Below, in pieces: positions 38,550 to 50,939 of a stretch of DNA of 64,000 bases; the stretch's first letter is position 1; the number at the start of each line of letters is the position of its first letter. Below the pieces are notes generated by a model. That model worked only from the letters and a program-made list of their open reading frames with translations, was not told where the DNA came from and did no database searches. Made by a program: the position numbers and the translations under genes. Source of the DNA: Bolinopsis microptera (taxonomy: Eukaryota; Ctenophora; Tentaculata; Lobata; Bolinopsidae); assembly GCF_026151205.1 (NCBI RefSeq), contig NC_087078.1:11418175-11482174 (forward strand), in the 5' to 3' direction.

Positions 38550-39448
38550 TTGACCGGCAGTCGTGCAACGTTTCGTTTTCCTCTTTGTTACTATAATGTC
38601 GCTAACACAATGACTTTTCCATCAGTACTCAGACATGATAATAAGGTTAGACCAACAGAGTTAACCGCCTCACCAGCCAAACCTGACCGAGTATCTCAGC
38701 ACAAGCAACCTGTTTCTCAGCACGTGCAACCTGTTTCTCAGCACGTGCAAATCACCACGGTCACCATGGCGGCTGGCAGTGCTTCAGACAATGAAGAGAT
38801 CATAGTTGAAATGGAGGGTAACAACAAGGTCCGTGCCCGATCAGGCAGGAACCGCCTGGCGGCCGTCCTGGTTGTCTTGGTGGTCTTATTAACGCTCATA
38901 GTGGTGTTGTGCATCACCGTGAAGGCTAAAGTTGTCCTGACGGTACTGAGTGACAAGCCGATCACGCCTGACAGTGACTACAGGGAATACCGGGTGATAC
39001 AATTAACCAATACCATGGTAGTGACTCTCATCTCAGACCCTAATACCCGGACTGCTAGTACCAGCATTAACGTGGCTGTCGGCAGTCTCTGTAACCCGGA
39101 CGATGTCCTGGGACTGGCTCATTATCTGGAGCACATGCTGTTCATGGGCACTGAGAAGTATCCTCAAGAGAACCGGGCTGATAAGTACGCCAGTGATAAC
39201 GACGGCTGGATCAATGCCTGGACGGATGACACCAACACCAACTACCACTTCTTAGTTGAGAACAGTGCTCTCAAAAACATGACAGACATTTATGCTCAGT
39301 TTTTTATCAGCCCCCTGATGAGGAAGGATAGTTTGCAGAGGGAAATGTTGGCTGTTCAAAGCGAGTACATGATGGGTTTCAGTGTGGATTTCTGGCCGGA
39401 GTACGAGATGATGGTGGGAAATGCTAACCCGGAATCACCTTATAGTAG
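38550..39448 (+). CDS. M16 peptidase module 3: membrane anchor + catalytic N-domain (single exon)
   Basis: The frame is open from an ATG at 38550 (299 codons), but the ATG at 38766 sits in an optimal context (TCACCATGG) and is the likelier start, giving about 227 residues here. From that start: an acidic/basic cytoplasmic tail, a hydrophobic anchor at about 31-52, then the M16 domain. HYLEH is at 119-123 and REMLAVQSEY supplies the downstream glutamates (third ligand about residue 200). It ends ESPYS plus two bases at the consensus donor GTAAGT (phase 2); unspliced read-through stops at TAA. Upstream of 38766 the frame contains three QPVSQHV-like repeats that would be 5' UTR or an extended tail. 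No C-terminal exons lie before module 4. Confidence 0.9.
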
Positions 39449-41540
39449 GTAAGTAATTAAATTAATTTACTTTTGATTTTATTATATTACAAAGTAATAT
39501 AAGTGCAATGCATAGCAATCTATTATTTACGAAATATTACAATAATTTGATACTAAATATCTAATTCTAATTTATCTATGATTTAATTGGATATGCGATG
39601 AATTACCTTGATTCAATTTAGGCCGAATTTTATAAAAGCTGATTTGATTGAGATTGCTGCTGAGTGCTGAGTACTCGCGTTAATTGTCGTGCTCCTTAAT
39701 TAGTCTATCGTCAATGAAGTGTACCCCTTGTGCACGGATTCCATGCGGCAAGTGCAAGGAACTGGACTAAAATGCGTAATGCTAAACCACTTGTTCATTG
39801 CTCGTACATGTTATAATTAGCTTTTTAACGTCGTTCGTTATTAGCTAATGTTTGTGTCTCGTGCACCTAAAATGACAGGCGACCCAAACTCGAAATTAAA
39901 TACCTATTTAGCTTGAAATATATTCTCAAATTAAATCGCGTATTGTTTTTTTTAATGATTATTTTCAACTTTCTCGAAAACTGTTTGATTTAAACTCGAA
40001 GGAAGGTTGAGATGGAGCAATCATTACCTTCCCCAGAGTCAACATATAAGTGTGGCAGGTGCGGAATCGCACTTAAAGTTGCCGTTTCCCGCACATTTTC
40101 GCACTTTAAGCCGTTTCCCGATAAGCAGCTTTTTAACCGGACCGTAACTGGGTATAATTAAAACCGGAACCGGATTAGGCTTCTCAAAATTTCATTTTGA
40201 AAATCCAAATGGTATAAATTTTGGTTAAAAGGACACCATTAGATAAACATTAACCTACATGCTGTGAGATAACTTATATCAGCCTTTTTTAATGAAACAT
40301 GACTGCTGAGTAGCAACTTGCAAAATGTATACCAATGATATGATTATTCTGATCAGAGTCAGAATAATCATATCTGTTGTCAGTTGCTCTTTTGTTGTTA
40401 CTTGTTAGGGAGCGTTCATGTATCGCGTCACCTAGTTTTTAGCCATTTTACCTATGTCGTATCTGTCTGCAGAGGCAATATTAAACTGAAATGTTGCCCC
40501 AGCTTTCCCAATCAGTTTTGAAGTCATTAAGATCCCTGTAGTGTTAGTGTGGGGTGCATGTGAGAGCTGTTACCTTGATATCGTCACTAACCTGATAGAA
40601 AGCTGCCAATTTCCACCATGTCACACCTTGCCTCAAGATCACATATAGCTTAGAGTTAAATTGATAACTGCAGTGAGATGACTTAGAACCTTCGAGACAG
40701 GACTACATCACCACGACAAGATATGAAAATAACCCAGATCGATGAGAGAGCAAATGACAGTGTCACATATTAAATCCTGCAGCAGCAGCTCTCTCAGGTC
40801 GTATTATCACACGAGTGAAATAATATGACGTGTACACCCCGAGTATTCTTGTGTTTGATGACGCGCGAGTATTTTCATCAAACATTGCACTTAAAGTGAT
40901 TTGTGCAGGAGAATCCCTTTTAGAGACAAGAGTTCGCGTATATTTTCCTGCTGCTCGGCAGAAAAATAGTTGTCATTCGCTTTTTTTCATTGAGTGTTGA
41001 CCGGACCGATAAGTTGGTTTAAAGTTTTTTGCATTACTGACGGTATTTTATTTTATGTACTATGGTCTATAGTCTAGACGTTGAATATCCTAGACATTTA
41101 GCATCTGCTAAAGTAATGAATCGTTTCGGAATACTGGGATATGCTATTAAAATAGACTGCTAAATACAATGCTAAATGAATTGTTCGTTTTATATCACTT
41201 CATTTGTGAAAAGGGCGAGGTGTTAGCGCATATTTATCTCCAGCTTTTGATATTCACCGTCAGAGCTTTTACCGTTTGACTCCGTGGTGAATGAAGAAAA
41301 ATTGTCGGCGTGATCCCTCTTAGGATTGACTTAAAATTAGAGAATCAAGTTTGGCTGTAAATACTTAAATAGAGGCGCGAGGGCAATTTTGTTTACGGCT
41401 CTCTTTGGTAAAACCAATTATGTATTTGGCAGGACACTCTCGACTTGTTTCCTGCTCGTTGCTTTACATCGTTGTGCTGTGATATAATACTGTAATATAT
41501 GCTGATCACTAGGTCGTTGGTGTAAGTCAATGAGCTTTCC
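39449..41540. other. No gene seen; one perfect hairpin and a dispersed repeat
   Basis: GATATGATTATTCTGA (40337-40352) and its perfect complement (40359-40374) form a 16-bp stem with a 6-base loop. Just before it, 40200-40330 repeats blocks also found at 37696-37810 (CTGAGT-GCAACTT-CAAAATGTAT and CCA-ATGGT-TA-ATTTT), in a different order. I see no coding. Confidence 0.55.
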
Positions 41541-41784
41541 CAATACCCATTACCATGCGCTGTCTCATAAACAGTCCGCGCCTCTTTGCCAATACCCATT
41601 ACCAGGTGCTGTCTCATAAACAGTCCGCGCCTCTTTCCCAATACCCATTACCAGGTGCTGTCTCATAAACAGTCCGCGCCTCTTTCCCAATACCCATTAC
41701 CAGGTGCTGTCTCATAAACAGTCCGCGCCTCTTTCCCAATACCCATTACCAGGTGCTGTCTCATAAACAGTCCGCGCCTCTTTG
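41541..41784. repeat. Tandem repeat, 49-bp unit, 5 copies
   Basis: Five near-identical units beginning CAATACCCATTACCAGGTGC and ending in CCGCGCCTCTTT. The first copy differs slightly (ATGCGC for AGGTGC). Confidence 0.95.
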
Positions 41785-44700
41785 CTAAGTGTTTGTAAGT
41801 TAAAACGGTGCTGCTTTCGTGATAAACGCTGCTGTTATTTGATTATTTGACATCATCAATAAATGAAAGAATTTGAGATGAACAACACTAATAATTTCGA
41901 TTAAAAAGTGATTGTGCGTTTTAATTGAGCCTTTCAGTATATGTAATGTTAACTCCCTTTTCTTTGTTATGAAACATTGAAAGTTAATATAAAACGCGGC
42001 TTTGCGTTTGGTGATATATTTTAAAACGCCCTCGTAGCTGTTTGTTTTCCGCGAGCTTATGCAATGAAAACGCATATAAGTTTATACGTAATTGTAAAGC
42101 CTACATACTGTTCTAAACCGTCCTCGGAAATATTCCTGTCTTCGCCATTTATCCGATCAATCATGACATGAATGGTGTTGATGACAAACAACGCTCTATG
42201 ATCCCTGTCAAAACTCCTCCTCTCATTTTATTTTTCTCGCCTCAATGAACTCCACCCATGATAATGTTAGAACTTTCCTCCACGCCGTACAGTAGCCATA
42301 CAGTACACCCTGTGTGTGATGCACCATATCACAGCGATTTAATTACCTGTAACAGTTAGGAATTATATTAAATTTCCGTTCAACTTTTGTTTTAATTCCA
42401 AGGCAATTAGGCTGAAATTACGGGTAAGATTATTTGAGAAAGTCAGCTCGATATCATCCTGTGACTACCTATGATAGAGATCAGCAGGATGTCTGTATAG
42501 CCAAGTTAAACGGTACATTTTCATCCTAGAGTTGATATCTTGCCCAGGTTGATCTGCTTGGAAACTGTAGTCCGGAATTAGTGACCGGACCACCGGATCG
42601 GATTGTTCTGTCACTTCTCCGCTTGTTTCGCATGCTCTGAATCTTGTTGATACCTCACTACTTTTAAACTAATTAGTAATTCGTAATATCACTACAGCCG
42701 GAAAAGGTTATCTAGTTTAGTGTTAGTTAGCATGTTGAAAGGTGAAGCTGTATTTAAACCCTCCATGTCATCTCAGGTAACATGTAGGGTGCATACTTTC
42801 ATTAATAAACATTTTCCTGGTGTCACATGACACGACGACATATTATATGCCGGGGTAAGTAGCACCTACCTTATAAAAAATCGCAGAAAGCCTATTTGGT
42901 AATTAGTTCAAAGAGTAAACTGCTCCTCTCTCCGGCAACGTAGGAGGTTATTTGTCACTTCTCCTCCAAGTAATCTGTTGGATGTTTCTTTGCTTAGCAT
43001 TGACAGGACGTCATACGACTTGTGTACATCACTCATCAGCAAGTTCATTGGTTACAATTCTTACTGTTTCCAAACAAAAATGACGTGCGATCCTCTCTTC
43101 ACGAGTAGTCTCGAATCTATATCTGATTGTCATTTTATCTACGTAACGTAAAGGTTGGAGCTGCCTTGTATTGTTCACATTGCAGATCCATCCATGCCAT
43201 CGGTACCACATAGATATATCAGCGTATCTTTTCTGAGACGAGGTGAAGATTGAGTCATTATAGTTCCCGGCGTTGTTTGAAATATTTACAGTTTACCTTG
43301 CTATTTTAACTATTCCGAGTTAGCATTGTTCCATGTTCTATAAAAAGTTAATGTGTAAATTTTCCAATTTCAATTGAAATGAGCTTCATTAGTTTACTTT
43401 ATCGTTTCTTCAACAATTTAGACGTTTTGTTTAAGCTCCATATCAGACAAATAGTGTGTTGCTGTATAATAATGGTAACGTGCAAGCGGAACCTCGCTTA
43501 CAGTTACACTTATACAGCTTGGAACCGAGCCTGACTAATAACTCATTACTCAATGAAATGAATAAATGTAAGATAAGAATATAGAGTGGAACAATTTTGT
43601 AGAGCACGTACCGATCATCTCGCTTATATACTTGGGAATATTGCATTAATATTTGACTTCATTGAGTTATTGGGTGCACTATAAGTTTCACTATTTGTAT
43701 TAGTTGTACATAAGTTTGATCGGTCCGAGCAGGATGGTTTCCATGCAGTCTGGTTTTGGTGATCGGGTTTATTCATATTGTTTGAGTTTTATTTGAAGAT
43801 GGTATCTAGTATCTTGGCTTCTTTGTGTCGACCCAGACAGAGCCATTGCCCTCAGTTCTTCCTTCTATATCAGCCCAGTCCGTCGTCTCATCAAATTTTA
43901 TCCTTATGATTAGTTGCTGCTTGTAGTAGTATTAGTACGTTGTCAGTGCACCATTAATTTTCTTCTTAATCTGGCACTGAAACAGATTCATTTTATAAGC
44001 TATAAGAGTGTATGTCCTTGGCTTGTAGCGCAGTTCTTATCACGTTCATCTTGATATGCACCACTTCTGAAGCAAGGGGGGGGGGGGGGGGGGCGTAATT
44101 GTGAAATAAAAATGTTACTGCTGTTTTCCCCATTATTATTAGAAAAAACTGCTGATAGGAAAGGGGCAGTTTATTTATTATCAATGAAGTTTATCTAATA
44201 TTATTGCCAAATGAAGCACAACGACCATGACCAAAATGTATATTTATCAAATGCACCTGATCGATTTATGAGCATTTATGAAATTACCCGCCCTGTTGCA
44301 ATTAAGCGCTGTCGTAGTTAAGTATTAGCTGTAATTTACGCACTATATTGCGTCAGCACTTTGAACATAATACTATCATATGAATTATTGTTTAAATAAT
44401 AAACACGCCCCCCCCCCCCCCTCCTCCTTTCTCTAGTGCAAAAGCATATCCGCACTGAACTAGTGTACCACGACTAAAAGCCGGATATGAACTTATAGTA
44501 CACTGCTAGGTGATGTCTGTGAGTTTAAGGCAGCTTATAGCATCGATTATTGACGGAAGATCTATCTAATTTGATGCAGGATTCTTCTCGAATCACACGA
44601 GCGATTGTTGACGAATGTTCATAACATAACAGGGCTTGGATGCCATGTGATACAGAAAATGATTTGACACTTCATTTGACAAACACTAATTATTCAAGAG

Positions 44701-46804
44701 TAGAGCTGCTTTCTCGTATATTTACGTATTTCTCATATGTTTACGTATCATGTGCTAAAGTTAATGGTTTCCAATTAATGCATTAAAAACCTATATAAAT
44801 GTCTCAGACTTGCTTTCGATAGTGCGTACACCAAGATCGAGTTACCGAATTGCCGCATTTCTATGGCACTTTATATCTTGTCGTCTAACATCTTCCGTCA
44901 TAAAAGTACTTTGTTATTTATTCGTAAATAGCACTTCATGTTTCACAACCATATGCGAGTCACTATTCCGCTTCCCCAATGAAATTGACGTTTGTAAATT
45001 TTACATTCCCGCACGATCATTTAAAATAGATGCAATTTTTCGTGGTTCCACTTTGGCTTTGTAGCGAACAGAATAACCATATGCTAAGTATTCTAAAATT
45101 TTCTCCGGAATTGAATAAAATGCTAATATTCACTTTCACTGTAAACTTAATGTTTGTTGAGTATTCCGACCATTGAAACTTTGTAAGCAAGTTTCTTTGT
45201 AGGTTTATAGTAGCCCAAGTATACTACCCATGATTTTCAGACGTGAATTAAGTTAATAAACTACTTTTAATTCGAGCTCTGAACGCATATTTCTCATTTA
45301 AACACATCACCACATTCCGTCGTACGCTGCTTACTCGTCATGAGCCATGTTCACTCGGCACAATCGTGTTTGTTATTTACTATCGCACTTGGTTCCAATA
45401 ACAAATTGGGTGTGTTCCCCTTGTTTTTAAAGTTCCTTTCGTTATCTAATCATTAACTTTGTTTCAACAGTGATGATGACGTCATAATCGCTTAAGTGAT
45501 GTCATGATGCGTTTAGTGACGTCATGAACACCGTTGTTAAGTCGTGGGAGCTAGTTAAATTAACGTCGATTTGAGATAGAAAGTGGATATTAAACATATT
45601 CTAAATCAGACATATTTTCCCTGAACCCCACCCTGAACCACCCAGGTTCTCAGTCAATACCCGAACAGTACGTGGACACGGGTTTTTAACCCCACAACAT
45701 TAACCATGAATATAAAAAATATCTTTTAAACAAAGAAGACTACCGTTTTCATCACTACACCCACCAGGCAGGTGCTAGGACCCGGACTAGTACCCGAACA
45801 ACTCTGTTAAACAATTATATGTCAAGACACTCCCACTTGTACGGGTTGAGCTATACCTTCGACCAACGCCGAATATAATAATGTACCTATCAAAAAGACG
45901 TCCACGTCTGAACCGGAGGAAATCCTTTTGGGGTGATGCTTTCTGTCCGGAATGCTGATCTCAATGAAGTTACCCGTTCCCAGATGACAAGATATAATCT
46001 GACAGATATACATCTGTCATGGCGTAGCAACAGACCCGGCATTCGGTGTACCCTTACCATAATAACAAGGCTGAGAGAAAACTATATGGCAGTATTACTC
46101 CCCGCTAATGACACCGTACGAGAACTCCGTGTATATCTAACCTCTACGTAAAATTACTCGACATATTGTGCTTGTTTTAACATTTGAGTGCCTCGTTTTG
46201 TCGAGATAATAGTTGGTTTTTAGCTGCTTCGTACTAGACTGAACGTTTCGTTTTGTCTCCTCCCTCTCTCTATCTCATTAGCGCCCACAGGTTTACAAGC
46301 TGTACGTTTTACTGAGCGTTTAATCTTTGATGATTGAACGAATCACTCTGGATCGTTGAATTAAGATCTATTGCTTGCTGTTCCTCTGTATGATGATGGG
46401 ACTGGTGGCATCACCTAATTAGTTGAATTGTTCTTGTAATTAATCAGGCTAACTAGGGGTACATTGTAGTGCTATATTAGTATATTACAGAAGTATAGTT
46501 TCCAAGTGTACGTTCAGCCCTCACGGCCAGCAGCAGAAGCTGCACACTCTCTGACGAGAGAACTGCGTTACCTGCCGCGCGTGAGAGTTGTCGCTAACTG
46601 AGAAATTTAGTGTATGTTGTACTTGGTTATTATTGTGCGTAGCTCTCCTGTTTTGATTAGTTGTGCCTTGTGCCGAATATGTGCCCCGCCAAAGTATATA
46701 CACATAATATTCTGTTATAATATGCCTCCTTAATTCAGAATCTTCTCGATCAGATTGTATAACAGTAACGAGACAGCACTTGCCCGGCTCCAGGCGCGAG
46801 TGGG
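41785..46804. other. No gene seen upstream of module 4
   Basis: No coding is recognised. An 18-base G run lies at 44076-44093 and a 14-base C run at 44408-44421. Frames of 60-90 codons are scattered on both strands without similarity to known families. The stretch 45600-46150 is less AT-rich but broken by stops. Any promoter of module 4 should be near the right end; I cannot point to a clear TATA box. Confidence 0.5.
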
Positions 46805-46805
46805 C

Positions 46806-46814
46806 ATGAAATGA
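46806..46814 (+). promoter_or_regulatory. Two-codon upstream frame overlapping the module 4 start
   Basis: ATGAAATGA gives ATG-AAA-TGA, whose stop overlaps the ATG at 46811. If the transcript includes it, ribosomes starting at 46806 would stop on top of the main start, a geometry that permits re-initiation. Alternatively 46811 is simply favoured. This depends on the true transcription start, which is unknown. Confidence 0.35.
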
Positions 46815-47802
46815 AAGAAAAGGAAAATTCTAACTGGGATCAGAATCTTCAGATGATGACCGGAAGGCCGCTCAGCATTTGCGAAGAAGAGGATCTTAAA
46901 CAGAGAAATATTTTGGAATCCGACAAGCTGGTTCCTCAGGAGGTGCTGTTTCGCCCAAACCCAAAAAGTTTGGCTATCATGGAGGAATCTTTCGATATGT
47001 CAGTTCAACCCGTCGTGAACCACTATCAGAAATCAAACTCCAAACCCGTAAAAACAGGGAAAAAAGCTGCGAAAGTTTCGTCGAAGAAAGCGAAAAACAT
47101 AAAGAAGATGGAGGAGTTATATCAGAAGCAGAAGTCAGTAGACAAGAGAGTGACAGCTGCATCAGAGGTGGAATGTTTGTGTTGCGCAATAAACGGCACC
47201 TGTGTGGGGACAGTTGGGGTTGTTCTTCTCATCGCTCTTGCTATTGCGTTACTTTCCGTTCCCGGGGCTGGCAGAATGCCAGAGTCCGTACCCATTTATA
47301 TCAGAGACTATACAGATTTTATGACGAATTATAACGATTCGAACAATTACACATTCCGTGTCCTCAAGCACATACGCTCGTACATGAGGTACGCATTTCT
47401 TAGGAAACCAGACTTACCAAGGACGTACATATCAGTATCATTTCAATTGGGGTGGATTGACGACCATTTACTGAACATTTCTGGGATAATTAAACTTCTC
47501 TTTGATAGATTACCCTACGAGAGTTTCTACAGGAGAAACGCCAACACCTCTGATTTTTTCGGTCTTATCCACAGAAGTGGAGGGACCTTCAGTTATAATG
47601 TTGGTTCTTGCGTATCGCAAGTCGACATCTCAATACCAAACTCTCATCTGCGGGAACTTCTGGAGATCTTCAGCCGGAATTATGGCTTCGGTCACACGTC
47701 AGTTCCCAAAGATTTAAAGAGCTTTGAGCTAGAGACAATTAAGGGTGAGGTGTATGAGAGTTACTGGGACCTGTTACCTGCACGTCCTGAATACGACCCT
47801 AA
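46811..47802 (+). CDS. M16-like module 4: long tail, anchor, N-domain without zinc motif; first exon of the long gene
   Basis: The exon encodes 330 residues. Residues 1-128 form a hydrophilic tail with a lysine-rich stretch (about 81-113) and the cluster ECLCC at 121-125, a likely palmitoylation site. The anchor is at about 129-149. The N-domain fold is recognisable from about 181 (FRVLKHIRSYMR, then YISVSFQLGW, HRSGGTFSYNV and ELLEIFSRNYG), but HxxEH is replaced by GIIKLLFDR and the third ligand region reads ETIKGEVYES. No zinc site remains, so as a protein it should be a pseudoenzyme. The exon ends RPEYDP plus two bases at GTTAGT, a weaker donor. With C1-C15 the product would be about 1095 residues. 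Confidence 0.87.
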
Positions 47803-49179
47803 GTTAGTAAAACCTAAATTAAAATTGTCTATCCTAATGTCTATCTTGCTTACCCTTAGTGGGTAGGCTTCTTGGATATTGCCCCCCTTATAGAAGAAGG
47901 CTCACCAAACCTTCTCTCCTATAATATAATTTGCCTAACCCGAGCCTTCTTTCTTTCTTTAATTTTAAATTATAGTACATACAATTAATGTTTGGGTATA
48001 AGAATAGATCCAGGGCACTGGCACGATAATAATATTCTTTAACATTCATAATTGATATTTAAAGTACTCAGAGTGGAAAGTTTTAATCATTCAGACTAGC
48101 AGGGGGCGGAGGTTATTGTTTTTAAGACCCCAAATATACCTTTAAAGTCTAAACTCTGCATATCTTATGTGGTACCAAAGAACGCTAGTTACTAATTTAC
48201 CTGGGAAGCCCCTCACGAGTAACTGGGCTAATTCACGTCATTCAGCATAACAGTAACACATCTGCAGCTCTCAGGGAGAAACAGTTCTGAAGAAATACTT
48301 CTGAAGAATCCATGATGATATAGTTACAGTTGCCCACAGTCCAACCCACATATCACTCGACATCCGCCAACCATGATAACCTATTAACTTGAGTGCAACA
48401 ACTACTTTCAATATGCCGGGAACAACAATTTTATTATCAGGACAAGCTTGTTAAACCGCGGCAATGTTCCATAAACGGGTCTTGAAACTTGTTAGCAGAG
48501 TCGAGAGAACATTAATACCTGGTTATCGCCTGGCCTGCCTCATCAACCAGCTTGCGTCAGCACACTTATAATTTTCGCCTGACTATCCCTCCCGCGTATA
48601 CTAATATTAACCGCTAAATTCCCGCTAAATTCCCACTAAATTTGTCCACTCCGTGCGTCGTGCTGTGGTTAATGCGACAATTTTCCTCCCTCTTAGTTAG
48701 AAATATGATATATGAGATCCCGGCAATAATCCAGCAACGCAGAGACGTCATTGTTCTCAGACTATTTATTATTAGCTGACAAGCAATGAAATTTGGCAAA
48801 TAGCTATTGTCGTGGAGGTAGACTTCTGTCAGTAAGCGGCTGGTGCTGGGGCTGTCTCTTAATGGAGACAGGATTAACATCTTGTTTCTGGGAGCAAAAT
48901 TAGGAGCAGTAATATTGTGACTTGTTAGACGTATTGTCACTATGTTATTAGTGGGTCTCTCGTTAACGCAATTAAATTTGCTTTGATAACTTAGGTATCG
49001 GGCATTGTGCTGCACGTAGAAGGTCATTGGAAATTTGGTAAATTTGGGCAACGGGTTCCTGGTAATATTATATTTTATTTAGGGATGTCTGGAACTGAAT
49101 ATTTCGGGCAACAATCTTTGTAACAACCAATTCAGGGGGTCAAACCGATTGAATTGTTATTAATACCCGTTCTCTTCAG

Positions 49180-49270
49180 GTTTTCAACAGGAAGTATCTC
49201 AACTCTGAACAGGACAGACATCCAGGACAGATTGTGGGACTTTTACGACCGTTACTATAGCGCTAACTTG
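49180..49270 (+). CDS. Common exon C1 of the M16 gene
   Basis: It starts one base into a codon and encodes FSTGSISTLNRTDIQDRLWD and FYDRYYSANL, the equivalent of FGTGNKYTLET and FHSAYYSSNL in insulysin. The acceptor is CTCTTCAG and the donor GTAAGT (phase 0). All five N-terminal modules end with two bases that combine with its first G to complete a codon (T, G, G, R or K). The intron before it (47803-49179) has no recognised gene; a 145-codon minus-strand frame there is not called. Confidence 0.88.
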
Positions 49271-49274
49271 GTAA

Positions 49275-49288
49275 GTAACCATAGCAAC
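49275..49288. promoter_or_regulatory. X-box-like motif inside intron after C1
   Basis: GTAACCATAGCAAC matches the canonical RFX X-box form and begins four bases into the intron, overlapping the end of the 5' splice site consensus. It could equally be chance. Confidence 0.25.
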
Positions 49289-49567
49289 TACAGCAGGTTT
49301 CCTAGAAACCAACATATGATCTTAAAATCATTATACTTATGTTGATGGTACAAGTCTGTAGGTTTATTTACTTTTTAAACTGGAGACTGCTGGTTATATA
49401 TCCAAGAGACTATTCGGTATGGCCCAGTTTCTCCGAGACTAAAACTTGGCTCTACATCTGACTGATCCAGTCTTGGCGTTTAAACTTAAGCGAACTTTGT
49501 GAAGTTAATGTTTTAAAGTTGACGGTGTTGAAAGTAGCGAGTTAAGGTGAAGTGGGAATCTGGAGTA

Positions 49568-49640
49568 TTTACAACGGGGGTGGCCACTATCAAGGGACAA
49601 AAAAGGACAAAAAACATTGTGGCCACCCCCCTTTTACAAC
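49568..49640. mobile_element. Tiny palindromic insertion with 8-bp flanking repeat
   Basis: TTTACAAC flanks both sides (49568-49575 and 49633-49640). Inside, GGGGGTGGCCAC (49576-49587) pairs with GTGGCCACCCCC (49619-49630) around an A-rich loop. An 8-bp duplication fits a hAT-type insertion, but the element is only 57 bp. Confidence 0.45.
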
Positions 49641-50067
49641 GTGCTTCCTAGACCTATAGACTTGTGAAGGCAAGTCAGATACTTCACGGTCAAAATCACA
49701 GCGTTGGTTCAATACGTGGTCCCATTTCTCACCAACTTTGAATGAGCTAATTATAAATATTTCTGGGGATAATTTGTTTTCTGTACCAGTTTTAGTAATG
49801 TGATGGTTTGAACTGCAGTTTGTTAGCTGGAGTTAGCGTTTTCCCACACATCACCATTACTGCTGTCATAAATCAAACGCAACGTTTAACGTCGTTGATG
49901 AGGTTCTGTAATTCCGATTACTCTGTGTTGAGAAGTCGTGGATTCGAGGTTTAATTCCTTGTCAAGGTGTGCTGGAAATGTAAAAATAGTTCGTGAAAAC
50001 GTTTAGAAAAAAATAGTGAGTGCACAAAATGAAGGAAAAGTATGTAAAAAATGTGTTTGTCTTTCAG

Positions 50068-50167
50068 ATAACAGTTGCGATAATTGGTAATGAGACTTTG
50101 GATACCCTCCAGGAATGGGCTGAAGAAATCTTTACTGCTATCCCTAACAAAGAAAAAACAAAACCAG
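50068..50167 (+). CDS. Common exon C2 of the M16 gene
   Basis: Encodes ITVAIIGNETLDTLQEWAEE and then IFTAIPNKEKTKP, the strand and helix that close the first M16 domain (compare MAVCVLGRESLDELTNLV in insulysin). Acceptor CTTTCAG, donor GTGATT, phase 0 in and 1 out. Intron 49271-50067 carries the small palindromic insertion and nothing else I recognise. Confidence 0.85.
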
Positions 50168-50820
50168 GTGATTTTTCAAAACAAGACTTTCTTTTTTTGC
50201 GATATTTCAACATATTTTGAATTGTTGCGAAAGTGAAGCGATCGGTTTGTTAGATTTGCTATGTTAAGTAAGCAAACTTTATATGACTTCAAAGTAACAG
50301 CTTTTTATGAGTATATGACATTCAAAGATATTTTTCAGTTTCTCAGCAAAACTTACCGTTGCTACGCATTTGGCGGCCACATTTTGATTGTTTTATCAAA
50401 TACCTAAAGCAAGTTTCTATAAGGTGTAAATTTGCAAAACATTGACATTTTAAAGAATATTTTATTAGATTACTATATTTGTAATAAGCATCATGCAACA
50501 AATAGTGTAATCTAATTATTTACCCCCTGCATGAGACATATGTCCGAGCCGGAGAGTCTCTCCAAAATTTGACAAAATCGCCAATATCTCGGTTTACTAT
50601 TTGATCGGGCTTCCCCAGAAAATTTATATTTCACCAACATTCTTCCGAGACAACACCTACAAGATCTCTCCCTAACTAAACTTTTGCCAAAATTTACATA
50701 AATTCTTATAATTTTTTTGAGATTTAAGCTTCCAAATCAACCTCAAACTAAGAATTATAATTCTAATAAGAGACACTGAACCTACAACTTTCTGAAACTC
50801 AACATTCAACTTATTTTCAG

Positions 50821-50939
50821 TGTTTAACCAGCTTCCATTCCCTCCTGGTGACAAGAGGTACATCTCTCGGGCCATCTACTATCAACCCAAATCAGACAAG
50901 GATAGCATCAAACTTATATTCCCTATTAATATTTCTGAC
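50821..50939 (+). CDS. Common exon C3 of the M16 gene
   Basis: Encodes FNQLPFPPGDKRYISRAIYY and IKLIFPINISD, the start of the second M16 domain (compare KIVPIKDIRNLYVTFPIPD). Acceptor TTATTTTCAG, donor GTGAGT, phase 1 in and 0 out. Intron 50168-50820 shows no gene or repeat. Confidence 0.85.

Noticed and set aside
44076-44421. G run followed by a C run about 315 bp later, as at 28579-28993
   Set aside because: The sequence between the runs is unrelated in the two places, so I treat the resemblance as coincidence of homopolymers.
48614-49051. 145-codon minus-strand frame in the first intron of the long gene
   Set aside because: No domain, family resemblance or compositional sign of coding could be seen; it may be chance in a less AT-rich stretch or part of an old repeat.
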